From Lindgomyces ingoldianus (taxonomy: Eukaryota > Ascomycota > Dothideomycetes > Pleosporales > Lindgomycetaceae), in assembly GCF_010093535.1 (NCBI RefSeq), contig NW_022985218.1, positions 1 through 64,000 of the forward strand: 64,000 nt of DNA. The letters run 5' to 3'. Under the pieces are notes generated by a model, which had not been told where the DNA came from, made no database searches, and saw only the letters and a list, made by a program, of their open reading frames with translations. Made by a program: the position numbers and the translations under genes. Of this stretch, positions 10,351-22,051 are shown piece after piece (within the stretch, counting starts at the first letter, position 1; each line of letters begins with the position of its first letter).

Positions 10351-10456
10351 TTGCAATTTAGATAACTAGTAATTCCCAAAAAGAAACATTTTTAGGTATC
10401 CTACAGGAGCCATCAGATATAACCCAGGGACAGGCGAAGCGAATCTACCTTCCTCA

Positions 10457-13400
10457 TCACTTCTTTCGCTTACTAACAAGCCTCGCCATTTTTTTCAAAG
10501 ACCCATGGCCAGTGTAAAAGTAAAATCCAGCAGCGAAAACCGCAACATTGAACACAGTATATGCGATGAGATATCCCACGTTCCTCCAACGATCACTGTA
10601 AATCATGTTCAAGCTCACCAAGTAAGTATCTGCTGCAGCATAGGAGCAGAACTGACAGTCGGAAGTGGCATCGGAGTTGTAGATGGTGGCTCCAACGGCT
10701 TGTGAGAATGAGCCTGCATACGCGCCGCAAGTCTTGCCCTCGGGCGGTTGAAAGATACTGATTTCAGCTGGGGCACATTCAATGGGCATGCCGTGAGTGC
10801 CAGTTGACATGAGAGCGGAGACCAGCCAGGTGAAAGGACTGATGTAGTACGCGAAATGCCAGAAACCGACGAGCTGGCTGAGGGGTTGCAGTACGCCGCT
10901 GAAAGCCAGAATGAAGGTGTAGAACAATATTGTTATCATGGCTGCCGTCTCTGCGTTGGGTGAAATCGTGGCAATGGCCTGGGAAAAGGTGGTATGATAT
11001 AGTTGATAAAGTAGGAAGACAAACCACATGAACACGCTTCGACCGTCGGAGATGTCTCGCCACCAGCCAACAGGAAAGAACCAGCAGAGGAAGCATAAGC
11101 TGGAGATGATGAAGTTGAAGGGGATTTCGACGACAATGCTGGCGACGACCAAGACGCTCCAGTGGTACATGTTCGAATGCTTTTCGCGGACATTATAGAT
11201 TTCTCGGAGAGTAATGAGGCGGGGCTGTAGGAGCACGACAAGAGTGAGGCAGAGGAGTAAGACTAGGAAGATGGAGAAAATCTTATTTCGGAGGCCTTGG
11301 ATGGAGTGGGGCTCATTGTAGAAGGTGAATGCCATGAATAGGCCGCCTACGATGTTGATGAAGAGTTTCCCGTTGATATAGGAGGGAGAACGCCAATGCT
11401 GTGCGAAGAGCCGCTTTTGCACGATGATATATTGAGCAAGCCAGGTCTCTGCAAATGTATTTCTGAGGGCCTGGGAGGTGGTGTTGTTGCTCGTATTCTT
11501 TGCAGACTCCAGCTGCTGAATGCGTGAGGTCGCTGCTTGCCGTTCCGTGGACATGTCCCAGATAGAGGGCCAGTCGAGTGTCGCATGCCCACTGGTGCCG
11601 GCACCAATCTGTGCAAGCATGTACTCGGCTGGATTGGCATCTTCCGGACACCGTGAAGCGCTATATTGGGCGAAGTAATCGATGACTGTTTGCGAGTCCT
11701 GTCCTAGCTCTCCGAAGTAGACCGTCTTTCCTCCACTGGCTAGGAGAAGCAGTCGGTCAAATTCGCTGAGAAGAGCGGAGGACGGCTGATGGATGGTGCA
11801 GAGAATTGCTTGGCCAGCGTTAGCCAGCTCTCGCAGAAGCCTGATAATGGACCACGCCGATTGGGAGTCAAGACCTGATGTCGGTTCATCGAGAAATAGG
11901 AGCAGAGAAGGACGCGCAACAAGCTCAATACCGATAGTTGTACGTTTCCGTCGCTCTGCATTCAGCCCTTTTCCGGGCACCCCAATCACGGCGTCGGCGT
12001 AGTCTTCCAGGCGCAGGACAGAGATGATTTTCTCCACATACGCGTGCTTTTCTGCAATAGAAATATCCCTTGACTGACGTAGTAGTGCGGAGAAGCGGAA
12101 TGCTTCGCGTATAGTCATCTCTGCCATATGGATATCTTGTTGCTGGCAGTATCCCGTCCGCCGCTTGAAAGTTTCGTCAAGTTGGGAACCATTAATGGTG
12201 GCTTCGCCTGATACAACGCCTGTGCTAACTCGCTGGGCCAGGACATTCAGAAGCGTTGTCTTACCAGCGCCGGATGCGCCCATCAGAGCAGTAAGGGTTC
12301 CCGGCTCAACAAAGCCTTGCACATTGTGCAACAGTCGGCGCTTCTTGCCTTTGACGTCAATGTCGTAGCTGATATGCTTCCAGCAAAAGACGTCTCGACT
12401 TGGCGCGAGCAACAAGTTTTGATCTACTTCTGACGTCGCCTTCTCATGGTGCTCTGAGCTGGTTTGATCTGACTCAATGTCCTGTCGGGTCTGCGCTCGT
12501 GCCCAGGGCGGCGATTTGCGGAAAATCATGTAGCTAGAGGTCACGCCATGGATCTTTCCAAACTCAGTTGCTGCTGCGTACAAGATGGTGAAGCTGATAA
12601 AGAAGACGATAGAAATGCCAAGATTGCGCCATATGTTGGTATAGTGGTAATCGAGCGATAAGCCAATGTAGTCATCGCCGAGAACGAAGGCTTGTCCTGG
12701 TTTTGCACCAACGACTGGACAAACTTGATTAGCGACGTCAACATTTTCGAAACCTGGACCAGAGGGAATAAGCATTTGGCAAGGAGCTTTCCGTCCGTGG
12801 AACTCGACTGTCATAAGCGCTTCAACCGAATAGAAAATGGGGTTGATGTATGATATCCACTTGAACCAGGGATGCATCGATGGGCGGGGGATTACGTAGC
12901 CGGCATACATGGCGAGAGGAAGAACGGACAGCCCTGCCACTGCAAGCGCAGTTTCGACGGTCTTTGTCAGGGCAGCGACCAGCCGAAACCAAGCCGTCAT
13001 CGTGAGCGTGGTGAGATAGACAAAAACAACAAAGGTGAAGAATGCGCCAGCCTCTCGCTTGAGATTCGCCATGAAGTAGACGATGACCGTAAAGGCGAGG
13101 ATGTTTATCATCTTGATGGGGTACTGTGATATCATAGTCGCCAGCGCGTCGATGTACGGGTGGTACATGCCGTAAGAGTGCTGCTTTTCCACAATACGTC
13201 TCTGCGAAAACTGCGCAACCACTTCGGCGAAGTTGACAATGATGTTGAAAAGAACTATGAAAAAGACGACGCCACCCTTGGAAAAGAAGCCGTTAGTGCC
13301 CGGATTGATATCGTAGAACATGGATCCAATAACCATTGGTATGACCAGCATGGTGACTGTGATGGCTACAAAATATGCATACTCGCCTCGAACACGCTGG

Positions 13401-14826
13401 GCTGCGCGGACGAAGGTGGTCGCAAATTGTTGTGCGAGATTGAGGCTGTAGGGCGAGCGATGTCGTGTGGCAGGCGCTTTCTCAGCCGAACGATGGGCCT
13501 TGAGCCGATCCAGTTCTCTCGACATCTGCGAGTCGCTGTCTGTCTTGTGCTGTGCAATATTTTGCCGCAGAAGGTGGTAGCCCTCGCTTGCCTTCCACGC
13601 ATCAGCGAACTCAGCCGCAGTGCGTGGGACCCGGTCATGGAATTCCTCCCTCACGGTTCTAACGTTTGGATCAGTCACCGCGATTAAGAACTCGGCGACG
13701 GTCTGTCGCGAGCTGCATATGAAGCCTAGGTCCTCGAAGTAGCACTTAGCATCATCTAGCGGACCAAAGAAGATCTGACGGCCTTCATGGAGAACAAGGA
13801 CCTTGTCGTATATGCCGGAGAGAGCGTCACTCGGCTGATATAGAGCCGATATGGAAACATTTTCGGTCAGGCTGGTGGCAGTGCGGAGAGCTTGTGCAAA
13901 GTCGAGCGAAGTCGATGAGTCCAGGCCTCTAGTCGGATTGTCCCAGCAACTGACGCACGCCCTGGTCAGCAGCTATCAGAAGTTAGCATGGAACCAACAG
14001 TAAAGGCGTTGGGTCATACCATTTCGATGATAGAGACGCGCCGTCGCTCCCCTCCAGATACGCCGCGGACAAAGTCATTCCCTACCCGGGTATTAGCGGC
14101 GTGGGTGAGCCCGAAAGCGGCAAGTAAGATGTCCCTTGTCATGGTGACAAACTGCTTGCGTGAGATGCCGTGGATTCGTTGATGGGGTGCCTTTGTGCTT
14201 GCAGCAAACTCGACCGTCTGGGCGACTGTCAAATATGGGAAGTGGCTATCCTCCTCGTCATTGAATGACATCATGCTCTGGAACCGCTCGCGCATGGTGT
14301 CAAGAGGAATGCCGCTATAGGTGATGGAGCCACTGCAGCTTCTATAATGCTCTGTCTGGCCGGCAAGCACCTTTAAGAGCGTAGTGCAGCCGCTACCGGG
14401 TGTACCGACAACGAGAAGCATCTCTCCGGGATCGAGGAGGCCATTAATACCATCCAGGATTAGCTTCTCGGGTGTCTTGGTCCAAAGCTTCCGAATGAAG
14501 GGAACGACGTCCGTGAAGAGGGAAATGGCATCCTTTTGAGTAACGCGGCCGACGTCGTCACCCGTAACAGAGACATCCTTCCAGCAGAGCGACACATGCG
14601 GCGACAAAGGCCCGGCACCCGTCTGCTGCCCGCGGTCGATGGCGGCTCTGAGTGTCTGCTCCAGGGTCCAATGGGGATCTCGGGTATCGAAAGGGTCGAA
14701 AGCAGCATTGGATACTCCAGTCGCAGTTGAGACGCGTCGAAGGTGAGCAACGTCGTGCGGTGACAGTGGCTCCTTGGGTTCTGGCCCTAGTGTAGGAGAC
14801 GGCCTGCCGGCGCTGTCTGCAAGCAT
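10457..14826 (-). CDS. PDR-type ABC transporter (ABCG, full size)
   Basis: There are two exons, 14826-14020 and 13972-10457, joined across a 47-bp phase-0 intron (GTATGA...GATAG), giving 1440 residues, the normal PDR length. The order is NBD1-TMD1-NBD2-TMD2. NBD1 has the fungal-type degenerate Walker A GTPGSGCTTLLK (Cys for Lys), signature VSGGERRR and Walker B SCWDNPTRGLDSS. NBD2 has the canonical Walker A GASGAGKTTLLN, the degenerate signature LNAERRKR and Walker B LLLFLDEPTSGLDS. Each half has about six hydrophobic helices. Such plasma-membrane pumps export hydrophobic toxicants, azoles or secondary metabolites. The gene starts 437 bp from a divergent Zn2Cys6 regulator, suggesting direct control by it. 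Its actual substrate is unknown. Confidence 0.95.
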
Positions 14827-15263
14827 TTTGTACGTGGGTAGACAACGGTCTGCCTAGATAAAAGGGAAATGAGAATGAAGAGTGCGAAATAGCGGATGTA
14901 AGATGAAATAGTGAATTGCAGCTAGACGTTTTCCCAAGCGTCCAGCTGGGAGGGCTGAAGCCTCTGGCCTTAATCGCTTCAGATCCATCTTCAAACTCGG
15001 CCGGCTTCTTCAGGGAGAAACCGGGCGTTTGCACAGAAAAAGCGGATGCCATATGCACCATTGCATGGTGGTGAGCACGGCGATGGTCGTCACGGTGGAG
15101 CTGAGAAGAAACCTCGGAAGCGAGGCCAAGAACGGGAAGAGTGGACCGCGCTAGCGCAACCCCTCGGCTCCGAGCACCCAGGCCTCATCTCCAAAACTCC
15201 CGGGACCCTCCAGGCTGTCGCAAGAGTCCATCATGGTCAGAATCTTTGATCGTCGCTTCAAAG
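14827..15263. promoter_or_regulatory. Shared divergent promoter of ABC transporter and regulator, with palindromes
   Basis: This 437-bp gap separates the start codons of the ABC transporter (minus) and the Zn2Cys6 regulator (plus). Three palindromes cluster within 63 bp: CCTCG-4-CGAGG at 15112-15125, GCGCTAGCGC at 15148-15157 and CTCGG-CT-CCGAG at 15163-15174. The last is a CGG/CCG inverted triplet of the kind bound by Zn2Cys6 dimers, and CGGCCG also occurs near 15000. This is a candidate autoregulatory operator; no binding is proven. Confidence 0.4.
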
Positions 15264-17559
15264 ATGAGCAGACACGACAAGCGGATGAAATCATGCGACC
15301 AATGTAAAGCCCGCAAGGTGCGTTGCAGCGGCAGAGGTACGTCTGTCCTCACTTCAGATATCAATCCCTGGCTCATCCACCATCCAGAGCATCGGGAAGC
15401 CACTAGCTGCCTCAACTGCGCGCGCAGGAATGAGGCTTGCCACTTCAGTTTGCTGCGAAAGCCGCAGAGACTAAAGTATCGAGCAGATGTCCCGGCTACC
15501 ACTCCAGCGGTCCACTTGCCGAGCTTAAGTGACGACACGCACCAGACTCTGGAGGCTAATGACGCTCCCGCAATAAGCGAAGCGACGCAGTACGATGGGT
15601 TGCAAGAATTACACCTCGACCGACTGCTCGCGGGCAGCTGTCTAGGATCGGCACGGCAGGCTCAATGCGAGTCTCTGCAGGTAAGCCATCACTGTATTCC
15701 TCCGCCGCCAGACCATCGTGTGATGATTGCTAAACAAGGTAGACCCTCGGAGTGTTTGGTACACGTTTTGCTCGGCTCCGAGCCACAACATCTTGCTGAT
15801 TCCAGGCAGGCAGCGAATACAGCTTGACGTTCTTTTCCGAGGCACGGCTTGCCTCACTCGGGCTCCGACTTGGCCATGACCGCATCTCAAAGATACGAGC
15901 TCAGATGGCTGCCATCATCACTCAGCGTATGCGGACTGTCGAGCGAGTCCCTGCACCTGCCTGCGACAATGACCGATGTCGGGTGTTCGGCGCTAGTGAT
16001 ACCTTTATCACAACCTGCATTCGGGGTAAATCAACGTGTGCCATGTCGTCATGTTAAATCCCACTGACTCTACTAAGCGTACTTCGAACATGTACACCCC
16101 ATATATCCTTTTCTGGATAGGTCCCAAGTGGAATCCATCGCATCTGGTCCGCAACTCCAAGAGAAGCTCGCTATCGACAAGGCTTGGTCGGCCCTGTTCT
16201 TCGGAATCCTCGCGCTTGGCTCGCAGTACAATGACGGCGGAAGCTTTCAGCCTACCAACAATGTAGCATGGAAGTTCTTCTCCACAGCACTAGCAATCTT
16301 TCTTGACTTGCTTATCACCAAGGCTAGCTTGGTCAGTGTTCAAGCCATTACCACCCTCGCCATTTTCGCGTCCAACGTATCATGTATGCAATTTGAGTAC
16401 GCACTAGTCGCCGAGGGCGTGAAGAAAGCGCAGATGCTTGGGTACAACCGGCTTTCTACTCCAGGGAACGACGCTCGAAATCGCACTTTCTGGGTATTGT
16501 TCTGCCTGGAAAAAACTATGACATTCACTATCGCGAAGAGCTCATCTATCATCGACTCTGATATAAGTAGTGCACTTCCAGTCCAGGAAGACCAAGCCGT
16601 AGGACATGAGGAGTTTGATTCGTTCCTTACCTTAATCAGATTGTCAAGACTGTTTAGTCGCATATACGCATCACTTCATTCCGTTAGCATACGAGGCCGA
16701 CCAAGAGACTATTTCAAATCAACTATCGACCGCCTTCGAGACGAACTGGAGTGTTGGCGCATGTCCATTCCTCCACCCTTTCGGCCAGGACAAGGGTTTC
16801 GGAACCACCACCATTTTCAGACAGCTCAGATGGTGAACATCTATATCAGATTCCACTATGGATACCATAACACGATGCTCCATCTCAATCGTGCAGCACT
16901 TCATCTACGACATCCAGACACCGACCTCTCCAAGACAGTCAGCGATATTATGCGCACGACACGGTCAATACTTGAAATGACCAAATGTATCGACGTTCAA
17001 CCGTATACACCTCTCTGGTATATATAGTCCTTGTGCTTCGTTCAATAGTTTTACTGATAGACGGTCTAGGATCTTGGCTGCCGTACCACTCACAGCCTTG
17101 TTCGTTCTTTTCGATCTAGTCATCGATAATCCATCTCATTCCGACACCGCCGCCAACCTCGCTCTACTCGACATCGGTAGTGGTCACTTCAGTCGGATAG
17201 AGTATGCTTCTCAAGGCACCTTGCCAGGGTCTATCCTCTCCGAATTCGCACATATCGCACGATGCTACGTCCGCGAAAAGACACAGCCGCAAAGCGATAG
17301 CATCACACCCGGCATCTCTGCCTTGGTGTCACCTACCACTGCGCTTGCTCCTACTGGCCCAGACCAGGTCTCAAAGGTTGTGACTCAAGTTGGCTTACCA
17401 ACAAATGATCCAATTCAGCCAAATGCTGCTAATTGGCCACTCCAGGCTGATGCGGAGGTTCTAGCTGGGACCGACATCTTAGACCTGTTTGGTTCGTATC
17501 TCCCTGAATGGAATGAGGAGTGGATTTTAGGTGCGCCAGCCACGACTCTAGCTTCATAA
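15264..17559 (+). CDS. Zn2Cys6 transcription factor with fungal-specific domain
   Basis: Five exons fit without frame breaks: 15264-15336, 15388-15680, 15806-16025, 16078-17017 and 17070-17559, for 671 residues. The first intron (51 bp) splits the zinc cluster between CDQCKARKVRC and SCLNCARRNEAC; after splicing the cysteine spacing is 2-6-10-2-6, a proper Zn2Cys6 pattern. The middle region has YFEHVHPIYPFLDR, a hallmark of the fungal_trans domain (PF04082), followed by further helical segments. The start ATG 15264 sits just before the zinc cluster. Intron 2 (125 bp) and the coding quality of exon 3 are the least certain parts. It is divergent from the PDR transporter and probably regulates it, perhaps in response to a toxic compound. 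Confidence 0.85.
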
Positions 17560-18275
17560 TATAGGGGTCTGTTGAGTTCGTGTTCAACCCCAGCACATCA
17601 TGGGTTCCTCATAGTATACTGTGGTCATAAGTAAGCAAGGTGTTTCATCGGCCGGCTCACATATGCGCTAATACTAGGTATGTAAGGCCCGGAGGGCAGT
17701 TTTTGTATTTCTTTTGGTGTGACAGGTTTACGGGTAAAGACATAGCCAGCCTTCTTGCGTATAAACCCCACAATATATTACTACTTGTACCCTGCTAGGC
17801 CCATCGTAGGATAGGTATTGGTGGCGACGAGGGGCTAATGGTAACAGACACTTTGGAGAAATGCAATATAGGCGAGGCAAGTAATAGAGGTACAGGCGTT
17901 TTTATACAAAGTTATATGGTATTAGGAGTGTTCTTGGTACTAACAATTTTTGCGCTAATACAGCACTTCGTTGACGGTAATAGCAGCGTAGCAATCGCTG
18001 AGGAAGCGTCAAGACTGAATTCTGCCCTCTGTCTACAGAGGGCAAGGCTCTTATCTAAGGCGACCTCTGTTGCGCTAGCGTTTCGGTGATGTTTCGCAGG
18101 CGCCTGGTCCTTGTCGTGGTGGTGCTGTATATACCCACCACGACGATCTCCCAGGCCACCCTTAGGGTCATCCGATGTCCCTATTACAACTATCCTCCCT
18201 CTCCTAAGCAGATGTCCTCATCTGGTACAGATAAGGTGTAAAAGTATAAGCAAATAAATAGAAATAAGTATCTAT
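17560..18275. other. Gene-free stretch with two strong hairpins
   Basis: No convincing gene. An 83-codon open frame at 17838-18089 lacks any recognisable domain. Two perfect inverted repeats stand out: TGCCCTCTG/CAGAGGGCA with a 4-base loop at 18023-18044, and GTCGTGGTGG/CCACCACGAC with a 12-base spacer at 18113-18144. The region lies directly upstream of a dispersed repeat and could be part of a transposon remnant. Confidence 0.5.
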
Positions 18276-18520
18276 TGTAACAACGCAGGCAAGACAACGG
18301 GTCCGAATGCGGTGTGAATCCACTCAGAGGCATATGGGAGTGCGTGGGGACTCAGAAACCTAGGAATTCTATTAACACCTATAGGCCTTGTACAGAAGGA
18401 TATTAGAAAACCACTAAGCTAGCTAAGAGAAGAGGTGCAACTAAATACTTAGAGGAATAAGGGTACAGCAGGGGCTAGGGCAGAGTTAGAGCAGATACAA
18501 AAAACCTTTAGATATGTGAG
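18276..18520. repeat. Dispersed LTR-like repeat, copy 2 (RIP-mutated)
   Basis: Starting TGTAAC, this segment matches 3317-3520 in the same orientation, including CCACTCAGAGGCATA and AGGCCTTGTACA. It has more A and T than the other copy. Similarity fades near 18520, so the far end is missing or replaced. Confidence 0.6.
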
Positions 18521-18732
18521 AGCACTGTGAAGCAGGAAGCATGAAGCGCTGAAGGGGGTCAGGATAGTATTGATAGACGAATCCTTGAGGAGACTCAGGG
18601 GTTCGTGAGAGGATATATATATAGGTGCTGGGGCACGTGACGGGACGTCATGTGCCCAAGGCCGGGCCGAGGGCTCTCCGGGGAGAGTCCGAGGCATGTC
18701 CAAGTTAACCATGACAAGATATTAGTTTATTA

Positions 18733-18913
18733 GGTAACGTACACTATAGGCAAGTTGCTTACACACCTAAGTTGCTTACTTTTACTAAGACAACACTAAA
18801 CTACTTTTTTTACACTAATATATTTCTAATAATACTACTTAGATGTGCTAAAAGAATGTTAGATACATCTTATACTCTAGGCTTTTAAATAAGATGTAAT
18901 ATTTTTAAAGTAA
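18733..18913. repeat. Inverted copy of the 8.3-8.5 kb repeat
   Basis: Read on the minus strand this matches 8340-8518, including the blocks ATCTAACATTCTTTTAGCA and GTGTAAAAAAAGTAGTTTAG. Together with the 340-bp LTR-like copies it makes repeat borders on both sides of the ABC/regulator block. The AT-rich DNA from 18914 to 19116 has no gene. Confidence 0.6.
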
Positions 18914-19116
18914 CATACTACAGCTATATAAAGTCTTTTAAAAAATAATAAATAACTAACACACTAAATAACTTTTATAAGATAATTATACAGCTAAGTT
19001 ATAAAACCTAGATAATAATAAAAAGTAGGTAATTATTAAGCATATACTTAAGCTAAATGCGCAAGGATTTTCCTCTTAGATAGCAGCTATAGCTAATATA
19101 TCTAATTCTTTACACG

Positions 19117-19456
19117 TGTCAGATATGCGCACCTACTGTCAAGACAGGAGGAACGCTGGACGAAAGCTGCTACATAGTACGAGCAATAAGCTCGAACAGT
19201 ATGTTGCTGCAAATTGCAGCATTTTGCAACATTTTGCAACAAATTGCAGCATGTTGCAGCAAATTGCAGCATGTTGCAAGCTGGTCGCGCATAGGGCTAG
19301 TGCGCGAGGGACTCGGACCGGAAAAACAAAAGCCGAGCAACACGAGCAGAGCAGAAAAAGGATCGAGAAATCAATACAATAAATCATCATCCCATACATC
19401 ATATCCAAACCCATCATTCATCTCAGGAAGCCCAGAAACAGTGCTTCAATCTGACA
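19117..19456. mobile_element. 340-bp LTR-like repeat, copy B, with perfect 5-bp target duplication
   Basis: This copy runs from TGTCAGATATG to CAATCTGACA and is flanked by ACACG on both sides (19112-19116 and 19457-19461). It is near-identical to 7893-8233, differing mainly in the phase and length of the period-10 TTGCAGCAAA array. The clean target duplication shows that this 340-bp unit inserted, or was reduced by LTR recombination, at this site. Confidence 0.75.
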
Positions 19457-19752
19457 ACACGCTAAGCATAATCTAGGCTATCTTAGCATAAACTAGCCTA
19501 GTATGTTTATTAACTGTCTTACTTGCTTGCTGAACACGTTATTCTAGTATTATGTTAAGTATAAGTAAAGGCTTTAATAATTTATAAGAGTGAGAGAAGC
19601 TCGATTGTTGATTGTGTCTGATTAGGCGAGAGTGTGGCTGAAGTTTACCCAGTGGATGGCTGCCTTGAGACCGGGGCCAGCAAGTCTTTAACACGCACCT
19701 CCATTTCTGTCTTTGGTCACATATCAGCTACCAGCCTGGCTGATATATCAAA

Positions 19753-20961
19753 ATGCGTCGCAATCGAAAACCTCGCCATCGAAAACCCTGCCGTACCCTA
19801 AGCATTTCGCGTCCCTCATTCCCGCTGTTCGACCTCCCCCTCGACCTCCAAGTCTGCGTCCTTGCTTTCCTCGACACCCACACTCTTCAAGATGCCATTG
19901 CATCTAGCTGGCACATTCGAGAGCTCTTCTTAATGTTTCCTGAGCGCCTTCTTCGTGACACTGTTGGCGTGATGGGCTCTCAGGTGCAGAATTTGACGTT
20001 GACAACCTTCAGCATCATTCGCAGCATCGAATTCGATATCGCATTGGGGCCAGGACCAGACAGCGTCGGGGAGTATTTGGCCGGAAATCTGGATACAGAG
20101 AAATCGCAGCGGATTTTACAAAAAGGTGAGGATGCACTAGAAGTGCTGGACAAGTTGTGCGCCTTGGAAGACGAAATCATGGACCTCGTAAAAGCATACG
20201 CGTTCGATGATTACTCACGGGCATGCCATTATGATAACCCTGGCGCCGTTATTCCGCTTCTTGTTCTTTCTTCCACCGAGCGACTCCGGATTACACGCGC
20301 TTGCCTACGCCTGAAGTTGTTTGGCGTGCTGTTCTACAATTACGCCGACACATTCAAGCTGTCTCCCGAATTTGTAGCTAACGACGCCTATTCCGTATAC
20401 CTAAGCCGACTGGCCATCTTTGAGATAGATGAGATGGTTACAGTATACCAGTTTATGGTTCGTCGCAAGCTCTCTTTTCGCCCTGTATCGCCGCATGAAG
20501 GCTGTCCACTGGTAAGTCGGCAAATGAGCAAGAATCGTGACCCTCTCGAATGCGTCAATTGCAAGTGTGGAATCCAACCATCCACAACATACTCCTCCCT
20601 TCCAACAACGCTCACGAATCATCAACTTCAAGCGTTCTGGCGTGCAGTTGAACAAAGACTGGGACCAGGATTGTGGGCAAACGACCAGTTATGCAGGAGC
20701 GGGCCGTTTAAAGCATGGCATGATACCCCTGAACTGAATCGCCCGAACGCTGGGTGGATGGCTTTCCGTAAGTGCAGGTCTGACTTCGGTTTGGACACTC
20801 TAGATTCTGAAGATGCAAAGGGAATCTTTGTGACCAATTTCCGAAACATTGGGTTTTGCTTCTGGGATAAGGAGAGGTTGGATAGCTGGCATTTCCTCCA
20901 CAGACATGAGGGTGAGTTGGAAGATCACTGGACGCTAGAGCCTCAGTTCTACTACGAATGA
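19753..20961 (+). CDS. F-box-like domain protein
   Basis: This single-exon gene encodes 402 residues. An F-box-like motif begins near residue 25: FPLFDLPLDLQVCVLAFLD followed by SWHIRELF, the usual Leu-Pro start and helical core. The remainder is a long helical, leucine-containing region without repeats I can name; the pair CVNCKCG near residue 267 is not a complete zinc site. F-box proteins recruit substrates to SCF ubiquitin ligases; many fungal members of this size are of unknown target. ATG 19753 is the first in frame and lies immediately before the F-box segment. No intron is needed. Confidence 0.75.
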   Translation: MRRNRKPRHRKPCRTLSISRPSFPLFDLPLDLQVCVLAFLDTHTLQDAIASSWHIRELFLMFPERLLRDTVGVMGSQVQNLTLTTFSIIRSIEFDIALGPGPDSVGEYLAGNLDTEKSQRILQKGEDALEVLDKLCALEDEIMDLVKAYAFDDYSRACHYDNPGAVIPLLVLSSTERLRITRACLRLKLFGVLFYNYADTFKLSPEFVANDAYSVYLSRLAIFEIDEMVTVYQFMVRRKLSFRPVSPHEGCPLVSRQMSKNRDPLECVNCKCGIQPSTTYSSLPTTLTNHQLQAFWRAVEQRLGPGLWANDQLCRSGPFKAWHDTPELNRPNAGWMAFRKCRSDFGLDTLDSEDAKGIFVTNFRNIGFCFWDKERLDSWHFLHRHEGELEDHWTLEPQFYYE

Positions 20962-22051
20962 TTGTAACTATTTTCTTGCTTTCTGTTTATCTCCACTTTC
21001 AACTTCCCTTTCATAGATGGTGCATCGTATATCTACGCAGTTCTGGTAATGATAAGCCTATAAGTATCTTTCTATCAAGCCTGTCCCAAGGATATATTTC
21101 CCTTTTGCTAAAGTCTACAGCTTTTTTGTCGTCTCTAGCTACAACATAACTCCTGACTAAGTCCACCACTCTGTACCCTACATGCATAACGCGATCCATC
21201 ACACGAGTGAGTAAATATTCGAACATCAATAAACTGTGTCGCGAAGGTATTCTCATCTCTACCCTTCATCGTCATATCCTGTTCTAGAATCCCAGAGTGA
21301 CAGAGACAGTTCGTCCACTCCGAAGCCCACCCAAACCCTACCGATCCAATTCAATCCAACCCCAATCCTCCAAAGTGCCCTCCCTCCACGTTTCCACTAC
21401 TTAATTCTTTGACCTAACGCCTCTCCTTATCGGCCTCTGCAGCCTCTTCAAACACGTCCACCAACTGATAGCCCGAAACCTTCTACCCAAGGCTGCTCCT
21501 CTTATGAAAGAAAATATGCTAGCTGCGATGGCTATGGGGATTTACTATCCGTTTGCTACATGTCAGGAAAACCGGGTCTTCCTTAGACTGCGTAGGTGTT
21601 TTGGGGATTGGGGAATGGGTAATGGAGGTGCCGGCGTTCGTAATGCGATGGTGGAAGAAGGAGGGTGCTGGATGAGCGTTAAAGCCAAGGATATTTAACA
21701 AGTCCTTCAGGGATGTACAGGGTAGATTGCTTAATGCTAGGGGTGGATTTAGGGCAGAATCTGATATCTTCTTAACGTTTTCTACCATTCTAGCAACAGG
21801 CTTTAGAGACCAAAACCGTCCGATTAAATCCCCGTCGTAGAAACCCTTTTGTGGTTTAGATACCAATATCACGACAGACTACGTCGCCGAAGCTTTCTTC
21901 TACTAACAGTAGAGCATTCCAAAACCACTCTCCTGCTTCTCATTCCGTCGCAATCTCTAGATCTATCTCTTCGGAAGAGACAGCTATATGACATGCCATC
22001 AAACATCGCTCCAGTTTTCACGCCAACCCAGCCCAATCCAATTCCTCTTAC
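20962..22051. other. Intergenic, no supported gene
   Basis: About 1.1 kb between the F-box gene and the 3' end of the MFS transporter gene. Short frames on both strands, the longest 117 codons on the minus strand at 21519-21872, show no recognisable domain or splice pattern. It presumably holds the two 3' untranslated regions. Confidence 0.5.

Noticed and set aside
13160..13687. 175-codon plus-strand open frame
   Set aside because: Shadow of the ABC transporter exon on the other strand; no domain features.
17681..18188. TGTAAGG...ATTACA segment as a further full LTR
   Set aside because: The flanks (AGGTA and ACTAT) do not match, and the interior has no similarity to the 129-bp family beyond the first few bases.
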